Source of the DNA: Streptomyces durocortorensis
GTDB taxonomy: Bacteria > Actinomycetota > Actinomycetes > Streptomycetales > Streptomycetaceae
Assembly: GCF_031760065.1 (NCBI RefSeq)
Contig: NZ_CP134500.1
Coordinates: forward strand, 1,612,001 to 1,676,000
Reading direction: 5' to 3'
Length of the DNA stretch: 64,000 nucleotides
Of this stretch, positions 45,734 to 55,676 are shown piece by piece. The notes beneath the pieces are model-generated. The model worked only from the letters and a program-made list of their open reading frames with translations, did no database searches and was not told the origin of the DNA. How positions within the stretch are numbered: position 1 is the first letter of the stretch; each line of letters begins with the position of its first letter. The translations under genes were made by a program, and so were the position numbers.

Positions 45734-46357
45734 ATGACCCCGCCCGTCGTCTACTCGCTGCGCGAACAGATCCGCGAGCACATCGTGGAGGGGATCGTCA
45801 GCGGGCGCTGGAAGCCGGGTGAGCGGATCGTGGAGCGCCGCATCGCCACCGAGCTGGAGGTCAGTCAGACGCCCGTACGCGAGGCGCTGCGCGAGCTGGA
45901 GACGCTCCGGCTGATCGAGTCGGCCCCCAACAAGGGCGTCCGGGTCCGCAATCTGACCGCCGCCGACCTGGAGGAGAGCTACCCGGTCCGGGCGGGCCTG
46001 GAGCAGATCGCGGCGGAGCTGGCGGCCGAGCGGCTGGGCCGGGACTGCTCGGCGCTGGAGCCGCATGTGACGGCCCTCTACGAGGCGGACCGGCTGGCCG
46101 ACGGCGAGGCCCAGGTCCGCCACACGGTGGGCTTCCACCGGGAGATGGTGCGGGCCGCCGGGAACGCGGTGCTGCTGCACACCTGGGAGGGGCTGGGCAT
46201 CGAGGTGTTCACGGCCCTTTCGATCCGCTGGCTGGGCACGGTGCAGAAGTCGTACGCGGAGGAGCACCAGGCGCTCATCGACGCGTTCCTGCGCCAGGAC
46301 CCCCAGATCGGGACGCTGGTGAAGGCCCATGTGCTGGGCTGCGCGCCGCGGGCCTGA
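45734..46357 (+). CDS. GntR-family transcriptional regulator (FadR/FCD subfamily)
   Basis: 207 aa, GAAGGAG before the ATG. N-terminal winged helix (about 5-70; REQIREHIVEG, then SQTPVREALREL) and a helical FCD ligand domain (about 80-200) with a metal-binding His/Asp set, typical of regulators of carboxylate metabolism. It lies between the E2 gene and aceE, all on the plus strand, so control of pyruvate dehydrogenase in response to an organic acid is a fair inference. The palindrome at 46511-46527 is a candidate target. Confidence 0.93.
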   Translation: MTPPVVYSLREQIREHIVEGIVSGRWKPGERIVERRIATELEVSQTPVREALRELETLRLIESAPNKGVRVRNLTAADLEESYPVRAGLEQIAAELAAERLGRDCSALEPHVTALYEADRLADGEAQVRHTVGFHREMVRAAGNAVLLHTWEGLGIEVFTALSIRWLGTVQKSYAEEHQALIDAFLRQDPQIGTLVKAHVLGCAPRA

Positions 46358-46388
46358 GTCGTTGGCGGCCGTCCGATCATCTGGTGCG

Positions 46389-46412
46389 TGACCTGCTCTT
46401 CCGTGCAGGTCA
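46389..46412 (+). terminator. Weak hairpin after the GntR gene
   Basis: An 8-bp stem (TGACCTGC/GCAGGTCA) 31 nt past the stop, in the aceE upstream region. It may be a terminator. Confidence 0.4.
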
Positions 46413-46509
46413 GCGCCCCTTTTGCGAACTTTTTCGCGTCACTCCGTGCCCTGTTTCGAGGCACCCCATGCCACTTTTCTTCGTATCGAGAAGTTTTGCC
46501 TTCAATCCT

Positions 46510-46539
46510 TTGATCGATCATCGATCAGCGATTTACAGT
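46510..46539 (+). promoter_or_regulatory. aceE: Candidate aceE promoter with overlapping perfect palindrome
   Basis: TTGATC (46510-46515), 18-nt spacer, TACAGT (46534-46539) match the HrdB pattern. The 17-bp perfect palindrome TGATCGAT-C-ATCGATCA (46511-46527) covers the -35 and spacer, the usual position of a repressor site. The start codon of aceE follows about 85 nt later. Confidence 0.6.
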
Positions 46540-46624
46540 TCACTCCGCGGGCCCACCGGCCCCATCGCCCTGTCCTGCCAGTCAGGGCCTTCTCCACCCC
46601 CCTCCTCTCCGGAAGGCGGCGATC

Positions 46625-49297
46625 ATGACCGACCCCGTAGGAAAGCTTCCGAGCGAGCTCGACCAGCTCCCGGACCGTGACCCCGAGGAGACCGCCGAAT
46701 GGGCGGCCTCCCTGGACGCCGTCACCCAGGCCGCCGGCCCGCACCGCGCCGCGTACCTGATGCGCCGCTCGTTGCAGCACGCCGAGGGCGCCGGTCTCGC
46801 GCTGCCCAAGCTGCTGGAGACCGATTACGTCAACTCCATCCCGACGTCCGCCGAGCCGGCGTTCGACGGTGACCTGGAGATGGAGTCGAGGATCACCGCG
46901 TGGAACCGCTGGAACGCGGCCGCGATGGTCACCCGTGGCTCGCGGTTCGGGGTCGGCGGCCACATCGCCACCTTCGCCTCGGCGGCCTGGCTCTACGAGA
47001 CCGGCTTCAACCACTTCTTCCGCGGCAAGGAGGGGGACGGCAGCGGCGACCAGCTCTACATCCAGGGCCACGCCTCCCCCGGCATCTACGCCCGCGCCTT
47101 CCTCGACGGCCGGATCAGCGAGCGGCAGCTCGACAACTTCCGCCAGGAGTCGGGCGGCGACGGCCTGCCCTCCTACCCGCACCCGCGGCGGCTGCCCTGG
47201 CTGTGGGAGTTCCCCACCGTGTCGATGGGCCTCGGCCCGCTCTCGGCCATCTACCAGGCGCGCTTCAACCGCTACCTGACCAACCGCAGCATCAAGGACA
47301 CCTCCAACTCACACGTCTGGGCCTTCCTGGGCGACGGCGAGATGGACGAGCCCGAGTCGACAGCGGCCCTCGCCCTCGCGGCCCGTGAGCAGCTCGACAA
47401 CCTGACTTTCGTCATCAACTGCAACCTCCAGCGCCTCGACGGCCCGGTCCGCGCCAACTTCCGCGTGGTCCAGGAGCTGGAGGCGCAGTTCCGCGGAGCC
47501 GGCTGGAACGTCGTCAAGACGCTCTGGGGCAACGCCTGGGACGAGCTGTTCCAGCTGGACACCCAGGGTGCGCTGCTGCGCCGCCTGCGGGAGGTCCCGG
47601 ACGCGCAGTTCCAGACGTACGCCACCCGCGACGTCGCCTACATCCGCGAGCACTTCTTCGGCGCCGAGCCCGCACTCGCCGAGCTGGCGAAGCTGCTCAC
47701 CGACGCCAAGATCGCCGAGTGCTTCTACACCTCGCGCGGCGGCCACGAGGCCCGCAAGGTCTACGCGGCGTACCGGGCGGCCGTGGAGCACAAGGGCGCG
47801 CCGACCGTGATCCTGGCCCAGACGGTGAAGGGCTACACGCTCGGCAAGGGCTTCGAGTCCAAGAACGCCAACCACCAGATGAAGAAGCTGTCGATCGACG
47901 AGTTCAAGGGCATGCGCGAGCTGCTCGGCCTCCCGATCCCCGACAGCGCCTTCGAGGACGGTCTCGTCCCCTACGGCCACCCGGGCGCCGACTCCCCCGA
48001 GGTCCGCTACCTCCAGGAGCGCCGCGCCGCCCTCGGCGGCCCCGCCCCGGCCCGCCGGATGCACGCTTCCGCGCCGCTGCCGCAGCCCGAGGAGCGCGCG
48101 TTCAAGGCCCTCTACAAGGGGTCCGGCAAGCAGGAGATGGCCACCACCATGGCGTTCGTACGCCTGGTGAAGGACCTGATGCGGGACAAGGAGACCGGCA
48201 AGCGCTGGGTGCCGATCGTCCCGGACGAGGCCCGTACCTTCGGTATGGAGTCCCTGTTCCCGTCGGCGGGCATCTACTCGCCGCTGGGCCAGACGTACGA
48301 GCCGGTCGACCGCGACCAGCTGATGTACTACAAGGAGGCCAAGGACGGCCAGATCCTCAACGAGGGGATCACCGAGGCCGGGGCCATGGCCGACTTCATC
48401 GCCGCCGCCACGTCGTACGCGACGCACGGCGAGACGATGATCCCGTTCTACATCTTCTACTCGATGTTCGGCTGGCAGCGGACCGGCGACCAGATGTGGC
48501 AGCTCGCCGACCAGCTCGGCAAGGGCTTCATCGTCGGCGCCACGGCGGGCCGTACGACCCTGACGGGTGAGGGCCTCCAGCACGCGGACGGCCACTCGCA
48601 CCTGATCGCGGCCACCAACCCGGCCTCGCTGAACTACGACCCGGCGTTCGCGTACGAGGTCGCGGTGATCGTCAAGGACGGTCTGCGCCGGATGTACGGT
48701 CCCGATGCCGAGGACGTCTTCTACTACCTGACGGTCTACAACGAGCCCAAGCCCCAGCCCGCGATGCCCGAGGGCGTCGAGGAGGGCATCGTCAAGGGCC
48801 TGTACCGCTTCAAGGAGGGCACGCCGGCCAAGGCGGACGCGCCGCGGCTCCAGCTGCTGGCCTCCGGTACGGCGATCCACTGGGCCCTGGAGGCCCAGGA
48901 CCTGCTGGCCGCCGACTGGGGTGTCACGGCCGACGTCTGGTCCGCCACCTCGTGGGGCGAGCTGCGCCGTGACGCGCTGGAGGCGGACGAGGCGCTGCTC
49001 CGCGGTGAGGTGCAGGTGCCGTACGTGACGCAGGCGCTCTCCGGTGCGCCGGGCCCGGTGCTCGCGGTCAGCGACTGGATGCGCCAGGTCCCGGACCAGA
49101 TCAGCCAGTGGGTGGAGCAGGACTGGTCCTCGCTCGGCACGGACGGCTTCGGCCTCTCCGACACCCGCGAGGCGGCCCGCCGCCACTTCGGGGTCGACGC
49201 CCAGTCGATCGTGGTGGCCTCGCTGGCCCAGCTCGCCAAGCGCGGCGAGGTGCCCGCGTCGGCGGTCAAGGAGGCCCGGGAGCGCTACGGGCTCTGA
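46625..49297 (+). CDS. aceE: Pyruvate dehydrogenase E1 component (homodimeric)
   Basis: 890 aa, the usual size of the single-chain alpha2 E1. Thiamine-diphosphate enzyme that decarboxylates pyruvate and acetylates the lipoyl arm of E2. The ThDP/Mg motif [11 protein letters not shown] begins at 236 and ends at N266 (FVINCN). The active-site His residues of the N-terminal and middle domains (GHIATF, GHASPG) are visible. GGAAGGCGG precedes the ATG. Its upstream region carries a palindromic operator candidate; the E2, E3 and lipoate genes lie in the same 15 kb. Confidence 0.97.
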   Translation: MTDPVGKLPSELDQLPDRDPEETAEWAASLDAVTQAAGPHRAAYLMRRSLQHAEGAGLALPKLLETDYVNSIPTSAEPAFDGDLEMESRITAWNRWNAAAMVTRGSRFGVGGHIATFASAAWLYETGFNHFFRGKEGDGSGDQLYIQGHASPGIYARAFLDGRISERQLDNFRQESGGDGLPSYPHPRRLPWLWEFPTVSMGLGPLSAIYQARFNRYLTNRSIKDTSNSHVWAFLGDGEMDEPESTAALALAAREQLDNLTFVINCNLQRLDGPVRANFRVVQELEAQFRGAGWNVVKTLWGNAWDELFQLDTQGALLRRLREVPDAQFQTYATRDVAYIREHFFGAEPALAELAKLLTDAKIAECFYTSRGGHEARKVYAAYRAAVEHKGAPTVILAQTVKGYTLGKGFESKNANHQMKKLSIDEFKGMRELLGLPIPDSAFEDGLVPYGHPGADSPEVRYLQERRAALGGPAPARRMHASAPLPQPEERAFKALYKGSGKQEMATTMAFVRLVKDLMRDKETGKRWVPIVPDEARTFGMESLFPSAGIYSPLGQTYEPVDRDQLMYYKEAKDGQILNEGITEAGAMADFIAAATSYATHGETMIPFYIFYSMFGWQRTGDQMWQLADQLGKGFIVGATAGRTTLTGEGLQHADGHSHLIAATNPASLNYDPAFAYEVAVIVKDGLRRMYGPDAEDVFYYLTVYNEPKPQPAMPEGVEEGIVKGLYRFKEGTPAKADAPRLQLLASGTAIHWALEAQDLLAADWGVTADVWSATSWGELRRDALEADEALLRGEVQVPYVTQALSGAPGPVLAVSDWMRQVPDQISQWVEQDWSSLGTDGFGLSDTREAARRHFGVDAQSIVVASLAQLAKRGEVPASAVKEARERYGL

Positions 49298-49339
49298 GCC
49301 CCGTCCTCCCGTCGCCGTACAGAGCTGAGCCCCCGGTCA

Positions 49340-49375
49340 CCGGGGCGGGCACGTCCGACAGCGTGCCCGCCCCGG
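49340..49375 (+). terminator. Terminator after aceE
   Basis: A perfect 14-bp stem (CCGGGGCGGGCACG and complement), 8-nt loop, 43 nt past the stop. Confidence 0.85.
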
Positions 49376-49415
49376 CGGCCGGGGGTTTCCGTTCCCGGGG
49401 CACGACAATGGGCGC

Positions 49416-50393
49416 ATGCGTGCTGCCCGGCTGATCAAGATGGTGCTGCTCCTCCAGTCCCGCCCCGCCATGACCGCCGCCGAGCTGGCGGCGGAGCTGG
49501 AGGTGTCGGAGCGTACGGTCACCCGGGACGCCCAGGCGCTCTCCGAGGCGGGCGTCCCGGTGTACGCCGAGCGCGGCCGGGCGGGCGGCTACCGGCTCGT
49601 CGGCGGCTACCGCACCCGGCTGACGGGCCTGGCCCGGGACGAGGCGGAGGCGCTGTTCCTGTCCGGGCTGCCCTCGGCGCTGCGCGAGATGGGCCTGGAG
49701 GACGCGGCCTCGGCCGCCCGGCTCAAGGTGTCGGCGGCGCTGCTGCCCTCGCTGCGCGACGCGTCCACCTCCGCCGCCCGGCGCTTCCACCTGGACGCCC
49801 CGTCCTGGTACTCCGAGCCGGAGACCCCCGAGCTGCTGCCCGTCATCGCCGACGCGGTCTGGGACGACCGCGTGCTGCGGGCCCGCTATCGCAAGGGCCG
49901 GGGCGAACAGGCCACGGAGGCGGCGCGGGAGCTCGCGCCGTACGGCCTCGTCCTCAAGGCCGGGATCTGGTACCTCTGCGCACGGGCGGGCGAGGACTTC
50001 CGGGTCTACCGCATCGACCGCTTCACCGCCGTCGAGGCGGCCGAGGAGCGCTTCGAGCGGGACGAGACCTTCGATCTGCCCGGGTTCTGGGAGGAGCGGG
50101 CCGCCTCGTTCGCCCGGTCCCTGCTGCGTACGGAGGTGACCGTACGGGTGTCCGAGCGCGGGGCGCGGCAGCTCGCGTACACCGGCGACCGGGCGGCGGC
50201 GGCCGCCGCGCTCGCCGAGGCGCCGGAGCCCGGTCCGGACGGCCGGCGCACCCTCACACTGCCGGTGGAGTCCCTAGACGTGGCGTACGGCCAGCTGCTG
50301 GCACTGGGCCCGGAGTTGGAGGTCGTGGCACCCGAGGAGCTGCGGGTCCGGTTCACCGAGGCGGCCGAACGCCTGCACGAGATGTATCGCTGA
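49416..50393 (+). CDS. HTH/WYL-domain transcriptional regulator
   Basis: 325 aa. DeoR-like N-terminal winged helix (about 1-60; AAELAAELEVSERTVTRD) and a WYL domain (about 140-215) with WYLCARAGEDFRVYR, followed by a C-terminal extension domain (WCX). WYL domains sense nucleotides, DNA ends or other small ligands. Its target is unknown; it stands alone between aceE and the DUF4240 gene. Confidence 0.93.
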   Translation: MRAARLIKMVLLLQSRPAMTAAELAAELEVSERTVTRDAQALSEAGVPVYAERGRAGGYRLVGGYRTRLTGLARDEAEALFLSGLPSALREMGLEDAASAARLKVSAALLPSLRDASTSAARRFHLDAPSWYSEPETPELLPVIADAVWDDRVLRARYRKGRGEQATEAARELAPYGLVLKAGIWYLCARAGEDFRVYRIDRFTAVEAAEERFERDETFDLPGFWEERAASFARSLLRTEVTVRVSERGARQLAYTGDRAAAAAALAEAPEPGPDGRRTLTLPVESLDVAYGQLLALGPELEVVAPEELRVRFTEAAERLHEMYR

Positions 50394-50455
50394 AAGGCTT
50401 CAATTCGGCGTCTGCGCGTGCGGGAGCCCCCGGCAGGCTGGATGCTGTACCCGTG

Positions 50456-50977
50456 ATGGACGAAACGGAATTCTGGGAGATCATCGACAGCACCCGCGAG
50501 GCCGCCGAGGGCGACCCCGAGGACCACGCCGATCTGCTCGTGGAACGGCTGGTGCAGCTCGATCCCGATTCCGTGCTGGACTTCGCCCGGCACTTCGAGG
50601 CCCGTTACAACCGCGCCTACCGCTGGGACCTGTGGGGCGCGGCGGCCGTGCTGCTGGGCGGGGCGAGCGACGACGCGTTCGACTACTTCCGCTGCTGGCT
50701 GATCGGCCAGGGCCGGGAGGTCTTCGAGGGGGCCGTGCACGACCCGGACAGCCTGGCGGAGCTGCTGGAGGACTTCGACGAGGAGGTCGACGGGGACGGC
50801 GAGGAGCTGGGGTACGCGGCGGACGAGGCGTACGAGCAGCTGACCGGTGTGGTCGCGCCCGACCTGGGACTGCCGCCGCAGCCGACCGAGCCGCTGGGCA
50901 CCCCGGTCGGCTTCGAGGACGACGACGTCCTCGCGGCCCGCTTCCCCGAGCTGTGGGACCGCTTCGGGCCGCGATAG
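50456..50977 (+). CDS. DUF4240 domain protein, 173 aa
   Basis: Starts MDETEFW at ATG 50456 (a GTG one codon earlier is an alternative). The acidic, helical protein has the DUF4240 pattern: FWEIIDSTR at the N-terminus, a WDLWGAAAVLLGGASDD segment near 60, and FRCWLIGQGREVF. The same fold is found next to toxins and in actinobacterial cytoplasmic proteins; no activity is known. It converges with the GNAT gene. Confidence 0.85.
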   Translation: MDETEFWEIIDSTREAAEGDPEDHADLLVERLVQLDPDSVLDFARHFEARYNRAYRWDLWGAAAVLLGGASDDAFDYFRCWLIGQGREVFEGAVHDPDSLAELLEDFDEEVDGDGEELGYAADEAYEQLTGVVAPDLGLPPQPTEPLGTPVGFEDDDVLAARFPELWDRFGPR

Positions 50978-50983
50978 CTCCCG

Positions 50984-51508
50984 TCAGGCGGGGCCGAGCG
51001 AGCGGCCCATGCAGAGGTCGTCGACGTACCGCCCGTTCAGGAAGAACTCCCCGGGCAGCACCCCTTCGACGGAGAAGCCCTCGGAGGCGTACAGCGCGCG
51101 GGCGGGGGTGTTGTGCCCGAGCACCCGCAGCGTGATCCGGTTGGCGCCCTGCCCGCGGGCCTCGGCGAACGCGGCCCGCAGCAGGGTCCGCCCGACCCCG
51201 GCCCCGCGCGCCCACTCGGCCACGGCGAGACCCCGGATCTGCCGCACATGGGCGTTGGCGGCGAGCGGGGTGGGCGGGACGAGCTGTATGTACCCGGCGA
51301 TCCGCGCCTGCCCGTCGGGCTCCGTCTCCGCCTCCACCACGAGGAAGCCCTCCGGCGGGTGCCGCTCGTCGAAGAAGGGGTCGTACGGGGGCTGCGGCCT
51401 CGGCACCACCGCGTGCAGCGTCGACCAGGTGGACCGGTCCAGCTCGGCGAGCTCGTCGTCGTCGGCGGACACGGCGGGGCGGACGGGGCGGAGGGTGAGT
51501 GCGGCCAT
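50984..51508 (-). CDS. GNAT-family N-acetyltransferase
   Basis: 174 aa. Acetyl-CoA binding motif A is visible as RGLAVAEWARGAGVGRTLL (about 91-110), and the motif B-like ALYASEGFSVEG near the C-terminus. Substrate unknown. It ends 6 nt from the DUF4240 stop codon and starts 62 nt from the divergent epimerase gene. Confidence 0.9.
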   Translation of the reverse strand: MAALTLRPVRPAVSADDDELAELDRSTWSTLHAVVPRPQPPYDPFFDERHPPEGFLVVEAETEPDGQARIAGYIQLVPPTPLAANAHVRQIRGLAVAEWARGAGVGRTLLRAAFAEARGQGANRITLRVLGHNTPARALYASEGFSVEGVLPGEFFLNGRYVDDLCMGRSLGPA

Positions 51509-51570
51509 GGGGTCACTGTGCCACGCGGCGTTCCCGGTGTTCGAGGCAATTCATGGGGCAGGATGGGCCC

Positions 51571-52470
51571 ATGCCGAGCTCCCGTATCGCCGTCAGCGGA
51601 TCGTCCGGACTCATCGGAGCGGCGCTGGTGCGCTCGCTGCGCGCCGACGGGCACGAGGTGGCCCGCCTGGTGCGGCGGCCCGCCAGAACCGGCGACGAGG
51701 TGGAGTGGGACCCCGAGCGGGGTTACGTGGACGTGGCCGGCCTGGTCGGCTGCGACGCCGTCGTCCACCTCGCCGGGGCCGGGGTCGGCGACCACCGCTG
51801 GACGGACGCCTACAAGCGGGAGATCCGGGACAGCCGGGTCCTCGGCACCGCCGCGATCGCCGATGCCGTCGCCTCGCTCGACGCCCCGCCCCGGGTGCTG
51901 CTCTCCGGGTCCGCCATCGGTTTCTACGGCGACACCGGGGACCGTGCGGTGGACGAGAACGCGCCGCCCGGGGAGGGGTTCCTGCCCTCGGTCTGCGAGG
52001 AGTGGGAGGCGGCCACCGCGGCAGCCGAGGAGACGGGCATCCGTACGGTGCACGCCCGCACCGGCCTGGTCGTCGGCCGTGAGGGCGGGGCCTGGGGGCG
52101 GCTCTTCCCCCTCTTCAAAGCGGGGCTCGGGGGGAAGCTGGGCAACGGCCGCCAGTTCTGGAGCTTCATCGCGCTGCACGACCACATCGCGGCCCTGCGC
52201 CACATCCTGGACACCGAGTCGCTGACCGGCCCGGTGAACCTGACCGGCCCGGACCCCGTCACCAACGCCGAGGTGACGGCCGCGATGGGCCGGGTGCTGC
52301 ACCGCCCGACGCTGTTCACCGCGCCCGCGCCCGCACTGCGGCTGGCGCTCGGGGAGTTCGCGGGGGACGTGCTGGGCAGCCAGCGGGTGATTCCCCGGAA
52401 GCTGCTGGACTCCGGCTTCTCGTTCGCCTTCCCCGGCATCGACGGGGCGATCCGGGCGGCACTGCGCTGA
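51571..52470 (+). CDS. TIGR01777-type NAD(P)-dependent epimerase (YfcH-like)
   Basis: 299 aa. Rossmann motif GSSGLIGAAL at the N-terminus, HLAGAGVGD and SGSAIGFYGDTGD segments characteristic of the extended SDR YfcH/TIGR01777 family, and a C-terminal DUF1731-like helical piece ending in SQRVIPRKLLDSGF. Substrate unknown; plant and cyanobacterial relatives affect cell division, which has not been shown for this branch. GGATGGG precedes the ATG. Confidence 0.92.
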   Translation: MPSSRIAVSGSSGLIGAALVRSLRADGHEVARLVRRPARTGDEVEWDPERGYVDVAGLVGCDAVVHLAGAGVGDHRWTDAYKREIRDSRVLGTAAIADAVASLDAPPRVLLSGSAIGFYGDTGDRAVDENAPPGEGFLPSVCEEWEAATAAAEETGIRTVHARTGLVVGREGGAWGRLFPLFKAGLGGKLGNGRQFWSFIALHDHIAALRHILDTESLTGPVNLTGPDPVTNAEVTAAMGRVLHRPTLFTAPAPALRLALGEFAGDVLGSQRVIPRKLLDSGFSFAFPGIDGAIRAALR

Positions 52471-52482
52471 ACCGTGCCCCCT

Positions 52483-52502
52483 CGCGGCGGCGGCCCGCCG
52501 CG
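52483..52502 (+). terminator. Hairpin after the epimerase gene
   Basis: An 8-bp stem (CGCGGCGG/CCGCCGCG) with a 4-nt loop, 12 nt past the stop. Confidence 0.55.
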
Positions 52503-52652
52503 GTGTGTGCGACCCCGTGCCCCGGTGCTCCCCGGCACGCGCGTCTGACCCAGTACCAGCCATCCTCCTAGCCTCGATGCGAACTCCGGCATTCCGGGGG
52601 CCTGTTGGGGGCAAGAGCCCCCCACCAGTCGCACCGACTCGGGGAGGGGCAT

Positions 52653-54047
52653 GTGCGCAGCACGGCACACCACGCAGACGTGGTCATCATCGGGGCCGGA
52701 ATCGCCGGCCTGTCAGCGGCCCACCTGCTGACCGGAGCAGGGCTCGGCGTCAGCGTCCTGGAGGCAGCGCCCCGGGTGGGCGGCCGGCTCGCCACCGACG
52801 AGGTGGACGGCTTCCGGCTCGACCGGCTCGGCCCCCTGCTCTGCTCCTCCTGGCCCGAGCTGACCGGCACCCCGGGGCTCGGCTCCCCGGAGCTGCGGGA
52901 GTTCGCGCCGGGGGTGCTGCTCCACAGCGAGGGCCGTCACCACCTCACCGGTGACATACGGAGCGCGAGGGGCGCACTCAGGGCAGCGCGCACCCGGTCG
53001 AGCGCTCCCCGAACGGCCCGGGCCGCCCGGGCCCCCTGGGCAGCGCACAGCGCGTACGGGAGCGAGCCCGGGGCCCCGTCACGCGGAGGCGGCCGGAGCG
53101 GCGCGGTGACCGGGGCGATCGACCGGGCCCGGCTGGGCGCGGCGCTGTCGCGGCTGGCGGCCACCCCGGAGGCCCGGCTGCTGGCCCGCCCGGAGCGGAC
53201 GGCGCACGAGGCCCTGGCCGGCGTCGGACTGCCCGCCCGTACGGTGGACGGCGTCCTGCGCCCCCTGCTCACCGCGCTGCTCAGCGACCCCGCGCTCACC
53301 ACGTCCAGCCGGTGCGCCGATCTCGCCCTGCGGGACTACGCGCGCGGCGGCCTGTGCGTACCGGCGGGCGGTTCCTCGGCGCTGCCGGAGCTGCTGGCCG
53401 CCTCGCTGCCACCGGGGACGGTCCGGACCGGGGTGCATGTGACGGCCGCCGACATCACCTCCGTACGTACGAAGGAACACGGTGAACTGGGGTGCCGCTC
53501 CCTGCTGCTGGCGACCGGGGCGGGGGCCGCGGCCGAGCTGCTGCCCGGGCTGCGGGTGCCGTCCTTCCACCCGGTGACGGTCCTTCACCACACCGCGCCC
53601 GCCGCGCCGCCGACGGGCCGGTCGCTGGTGCTGGACGGTGACCGGTCGGGGCCGGTGGCGTGCACCGCGGTGATGAGCGAGGTCGACCCCTCGCGCGCAC
53701 CGGAGGGCCGGACGCTGATCACCTCGACGGTGCTGGGGACGCCGCCGCCGGACCTGGACCGCTCGGTGCGCGGACACCTGGCGGCGCTGTACAGGACCCC
53801 GACGGACGACTGGGAGCTGCTGGCGGCGCATCACGACCCGGAGGCGGTGCCCGCGATGGAGGCCCCGCACGACCCGCGCCGCCCGGTGCGGGTGCTGGCC
53901 GGGCTGTACGTGTGCGGTGACCACCGCGACACGAGCACGGTCCAGGGCGCGCTGCACTCGGGCCGCCGGGCGGCCGAGGCGATCCTGACCGACCTGGCCG
54001 TCACGGGCCCGCACGAAGGGAGCCCCCGGCTGCCGGAGGCGGCGTGA
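52653..54047 (+). CDS. FAD-dependent oxidoreductase (amine-oxidase/phytoene-desaturase type)
   Basis: 464 aa from GTG 52653, with GGGGAGGGG upstream. N-terminal FAD dinucleotide motif VIIGAGIAGLSAAH then the EAAPRVGGRL ribose-binding motif; the C-terminal GLYVCGD..DTSTVQGALHSGR closes the FAD site. The middle (about residues 110-155) is a Ser/Arg/Ala-rich insert. Substrate unknown; it is related to protoporphyrinogen-oxidase-like and phytoene-desaturase-like proteins. It converges with the TPR regulator, 15 nt apart. Confidence 0.9.
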   Translation: MRSTAHHADVVIIGAGIAGLSAAHLLTGAGLGVSVLEAAPRVGGRLATDEVDGFRLDRLGPLLCSSWPELTGTPGLGSPELREFAPGVLLHSEGRHHLTGDIRSARGALRAARTRSSAPRTARAARAPWAAHSAYGSEPGAPSRGGGRSGAVTGAIDRARLGAALSRLAATPEARLLARPERTAHEALAGVGLPARTVDGVLRPLLTALLSDPALTTSSRCADLALRDYARGGLCVPAGGSSALPELLAASLPPGTVRTGVHVTAADITSVRTKEHGELGCRSLLLATGAGAAAELLPGLRVPSFHPVTVLHHTAPAAPPTGRSLVLDGDRSGPVACTAVMSEVDPSRAPEGRTLITSTVLGTPPPDLDRSVRGHLAALYRTPTDDWELLAAHHDPEAVPAMEAPHDPRRPVRVLAGLYVCGDHRDTSTVQGALHSGRRAAEAILTDLAVTGPHEGSPRLPEAA

Positions 54048-54062
54048 GGTGCCCCGGCCGGG

Positions 54063-55676
54063 TCAGCCGAGGGCGGCGACCCGGTCGCGGTAGCCACGTA
54101 CGGCGACCGCGTCCCGGTACGGCTCCAGGCTGCGCTCGAACGCGCGCACGTACTCCGTGGCGCGGACCGAGCGCATCTCGGCTGCCTGCTGGGCCGCCTC
54201 CGCGCCCAGCTGGCAGGCCTGGTCCAGCTCGCCGAGGCCGAGGCGGGCGGAGGCGAGAACCACCCGGCAGAACAGTCTGCTGCGGGCGTACGCGGGGGCG
54301 CTCAGCTGGAGCGAGCGCTCCGCGTGCTGGGCGGCGGTCCGGTACTGCTGGAGGTCGCGGTGGCAGTGGCCCAGCTCGTCGGCGAGCTGGGCCTCGTCGA
54401 ACGCGCGGGCCCAGTGCGGCACCTCGTCGCCGGGGCGGGCGGTCTCCAGGGCGTGTTCGGCCCGGGTCAGCGCGGCGGTGCAGGAACGTGCCTCGCCGAG
54501 CACCCCGTGGCCGCGCGCCTCGACCGAGTGCAGCAGCGCCTGGACGAGGGGCGGGGCGGCGGAGCCGATGCCCTGCTGGGCGACGCGGGCGAGCTGGACG
54601 GCCTCCCTTCCATGCCCGAGGTAGACCGCCTGGCGGCTCATCGTGATCAGCACGTAGGCGCCGTAACCGCGGTCCCCGGCGGCCTGGGCGAGCCGCAGCG
54701 CCTGGACGAAGTACCGCTGGGCGAGGCCGTGGGCGGCGATGTCGTACGAGGTCCAGCCCGCCAGCCGGGTCAGATCGGCGACCGCGGCGAACAGCCGCCG
54801 CCCGGTGGTCTCGCCGTACGTGCCCCGGAGCATCGGCTCGGCCTCGTGCTCCAGATACCGCACGAGGGCCTGCCGGGCGTGGCCGCCGCCGTAGGCGTGG
54901 TCGAGGGTGCGGAACAGCTCGCCGACCGAGCGCAGTGCGGCCACGTCGCCGCTGCCGACCCGCTGCCCCGGCCCCCGCTCGGTCTGCCGCTGACGCGGGA
55001 CGACGTGCGGCGCCCCGGAGTGCCCTCCGGTTCCGGACCGGGCCCCTGCTCCCGGCTGTGCCGCGGCCGAGGGCCCCGGGCCGGGCGGGTGGGTGGCGGC
55101 CGGTCCCGAGGGCATGGGACGCAGCGGTCCGCCCGGGCGCGGCACGCTCCGGCTCTCGGTGCGCAGGGCCCCGCCCGTACGGCCGGGTGCGGAGGAGGCG
55201 GTCTGGCGCGTGGCCCCGCCGTCCCGGGCCACCCACTCGTCGGCCCGGCCGATCAGCCAGTCGCGGCTGGGGACGACGAGTCCGGCCGGGGTGAAGGCGA
55301 TCTTGCGCAGCTCGGTGTGGGTGCCGGAGTCCTTGCGCCAGAGCCCGCTGACGATGTCGACGGCCTCGGCGGGGGTGGCGGCGAACTCCAGGCCCGCGTA
55401 GACGGGTGCGCAGGCGTCGAGCCCGAGGTCCTGGGCGGAGAGCCGACGCCCCAGCCGCCGGGTGAAGACCTCGGCGATCAGGGCGGGGGTGGTGCCGCGC
55501 GGCTGCTGACCCCGCAGCCAGCGGGTCACCGAGGTCTTGTCGTACCGCAGGTCGAGGCCGTGTTCGAGGCCGAGCTGATCGACCCGGCGGGCCAGGCCCG
55601 CGTGGGAGAACCCGGCTTCCGCGATGAGTGAGGCGAGGCGGCGGTTGGGCGTGCGCTGCGGGGGTCGTTCCGACAT
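54063..55676 (-). CDS. TPR-containing transcriptional regulator (NsdA-like)
   Basis: 537 aa. N-terminal XRE-like helix-turn-helix (about 10-75) with VTRWLRGQQPRG, then a globular part (90-150), a disordered Pro/Gly/Arg linker (about 155-245), and a C-terminal TPR region (about 250-535) with regular A-L-x-x-A-E and L-G-x-x-x-x-A patterns. Streptomyces has several such proteins; NsdA, a negative regulator of differentiation and antibiotic synthesis, is the best known. This one is a family member by architecture; its target is unknown. It is divergent from lipB. Confidence 0.88.
   Translation of the reverse strand: MSERPPQRTPNRRLASLIAEAGFSHAGLARRVDQLGLEHGLDLRYDKTSVTRWLRGQQPRGTTPALIAEVFTRRLGRRLSAQDLGLDACAPVYAGLEFAATPAEAVDIVSGLWRKDSGTHTELRKIAFTPAGLVVPSRDWLIGRADEWVARDGGATRQTASSAPGRTGGALRTESRSVPRPGGPLRPMPSGPAATHPPGPGPSAAAQPGAGARSGTGGHSGAPHVVPRQRQTERGPGQRVGSGDVAALRSVGELFRTLDHAYGGGHARQALVRYLEHEAEPMLRGTYGETTGRRLFAAVADLTRLAGWTSYDIAAHGLAQRYFVQALRLAQAAGDRGYGAYVLITMSRQAVYLGHGREAVQLARVAQQGIGSAAPPLVQALLHSVEARGHGVLGEARSCTAALTRAEHALETARPGDEVPHWARAFDEAQLADELGHCHRDLQQYRTAAQHAERSLQLSAPAYARSRLFCRVVLASARLGLGELDQACQLGAEAAQQAAEMRSVRATEYVRAFERSLEPYRDAVAVRGYRDRVAALG

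Noticed and set aside
53079-54014. Minus-strand frame opposite the FAD oxidoreductase
   Set aside because: Arg/Gln/Gly-rich shadow translation with no motif; the plus-strand protein has a canonical FAD site.
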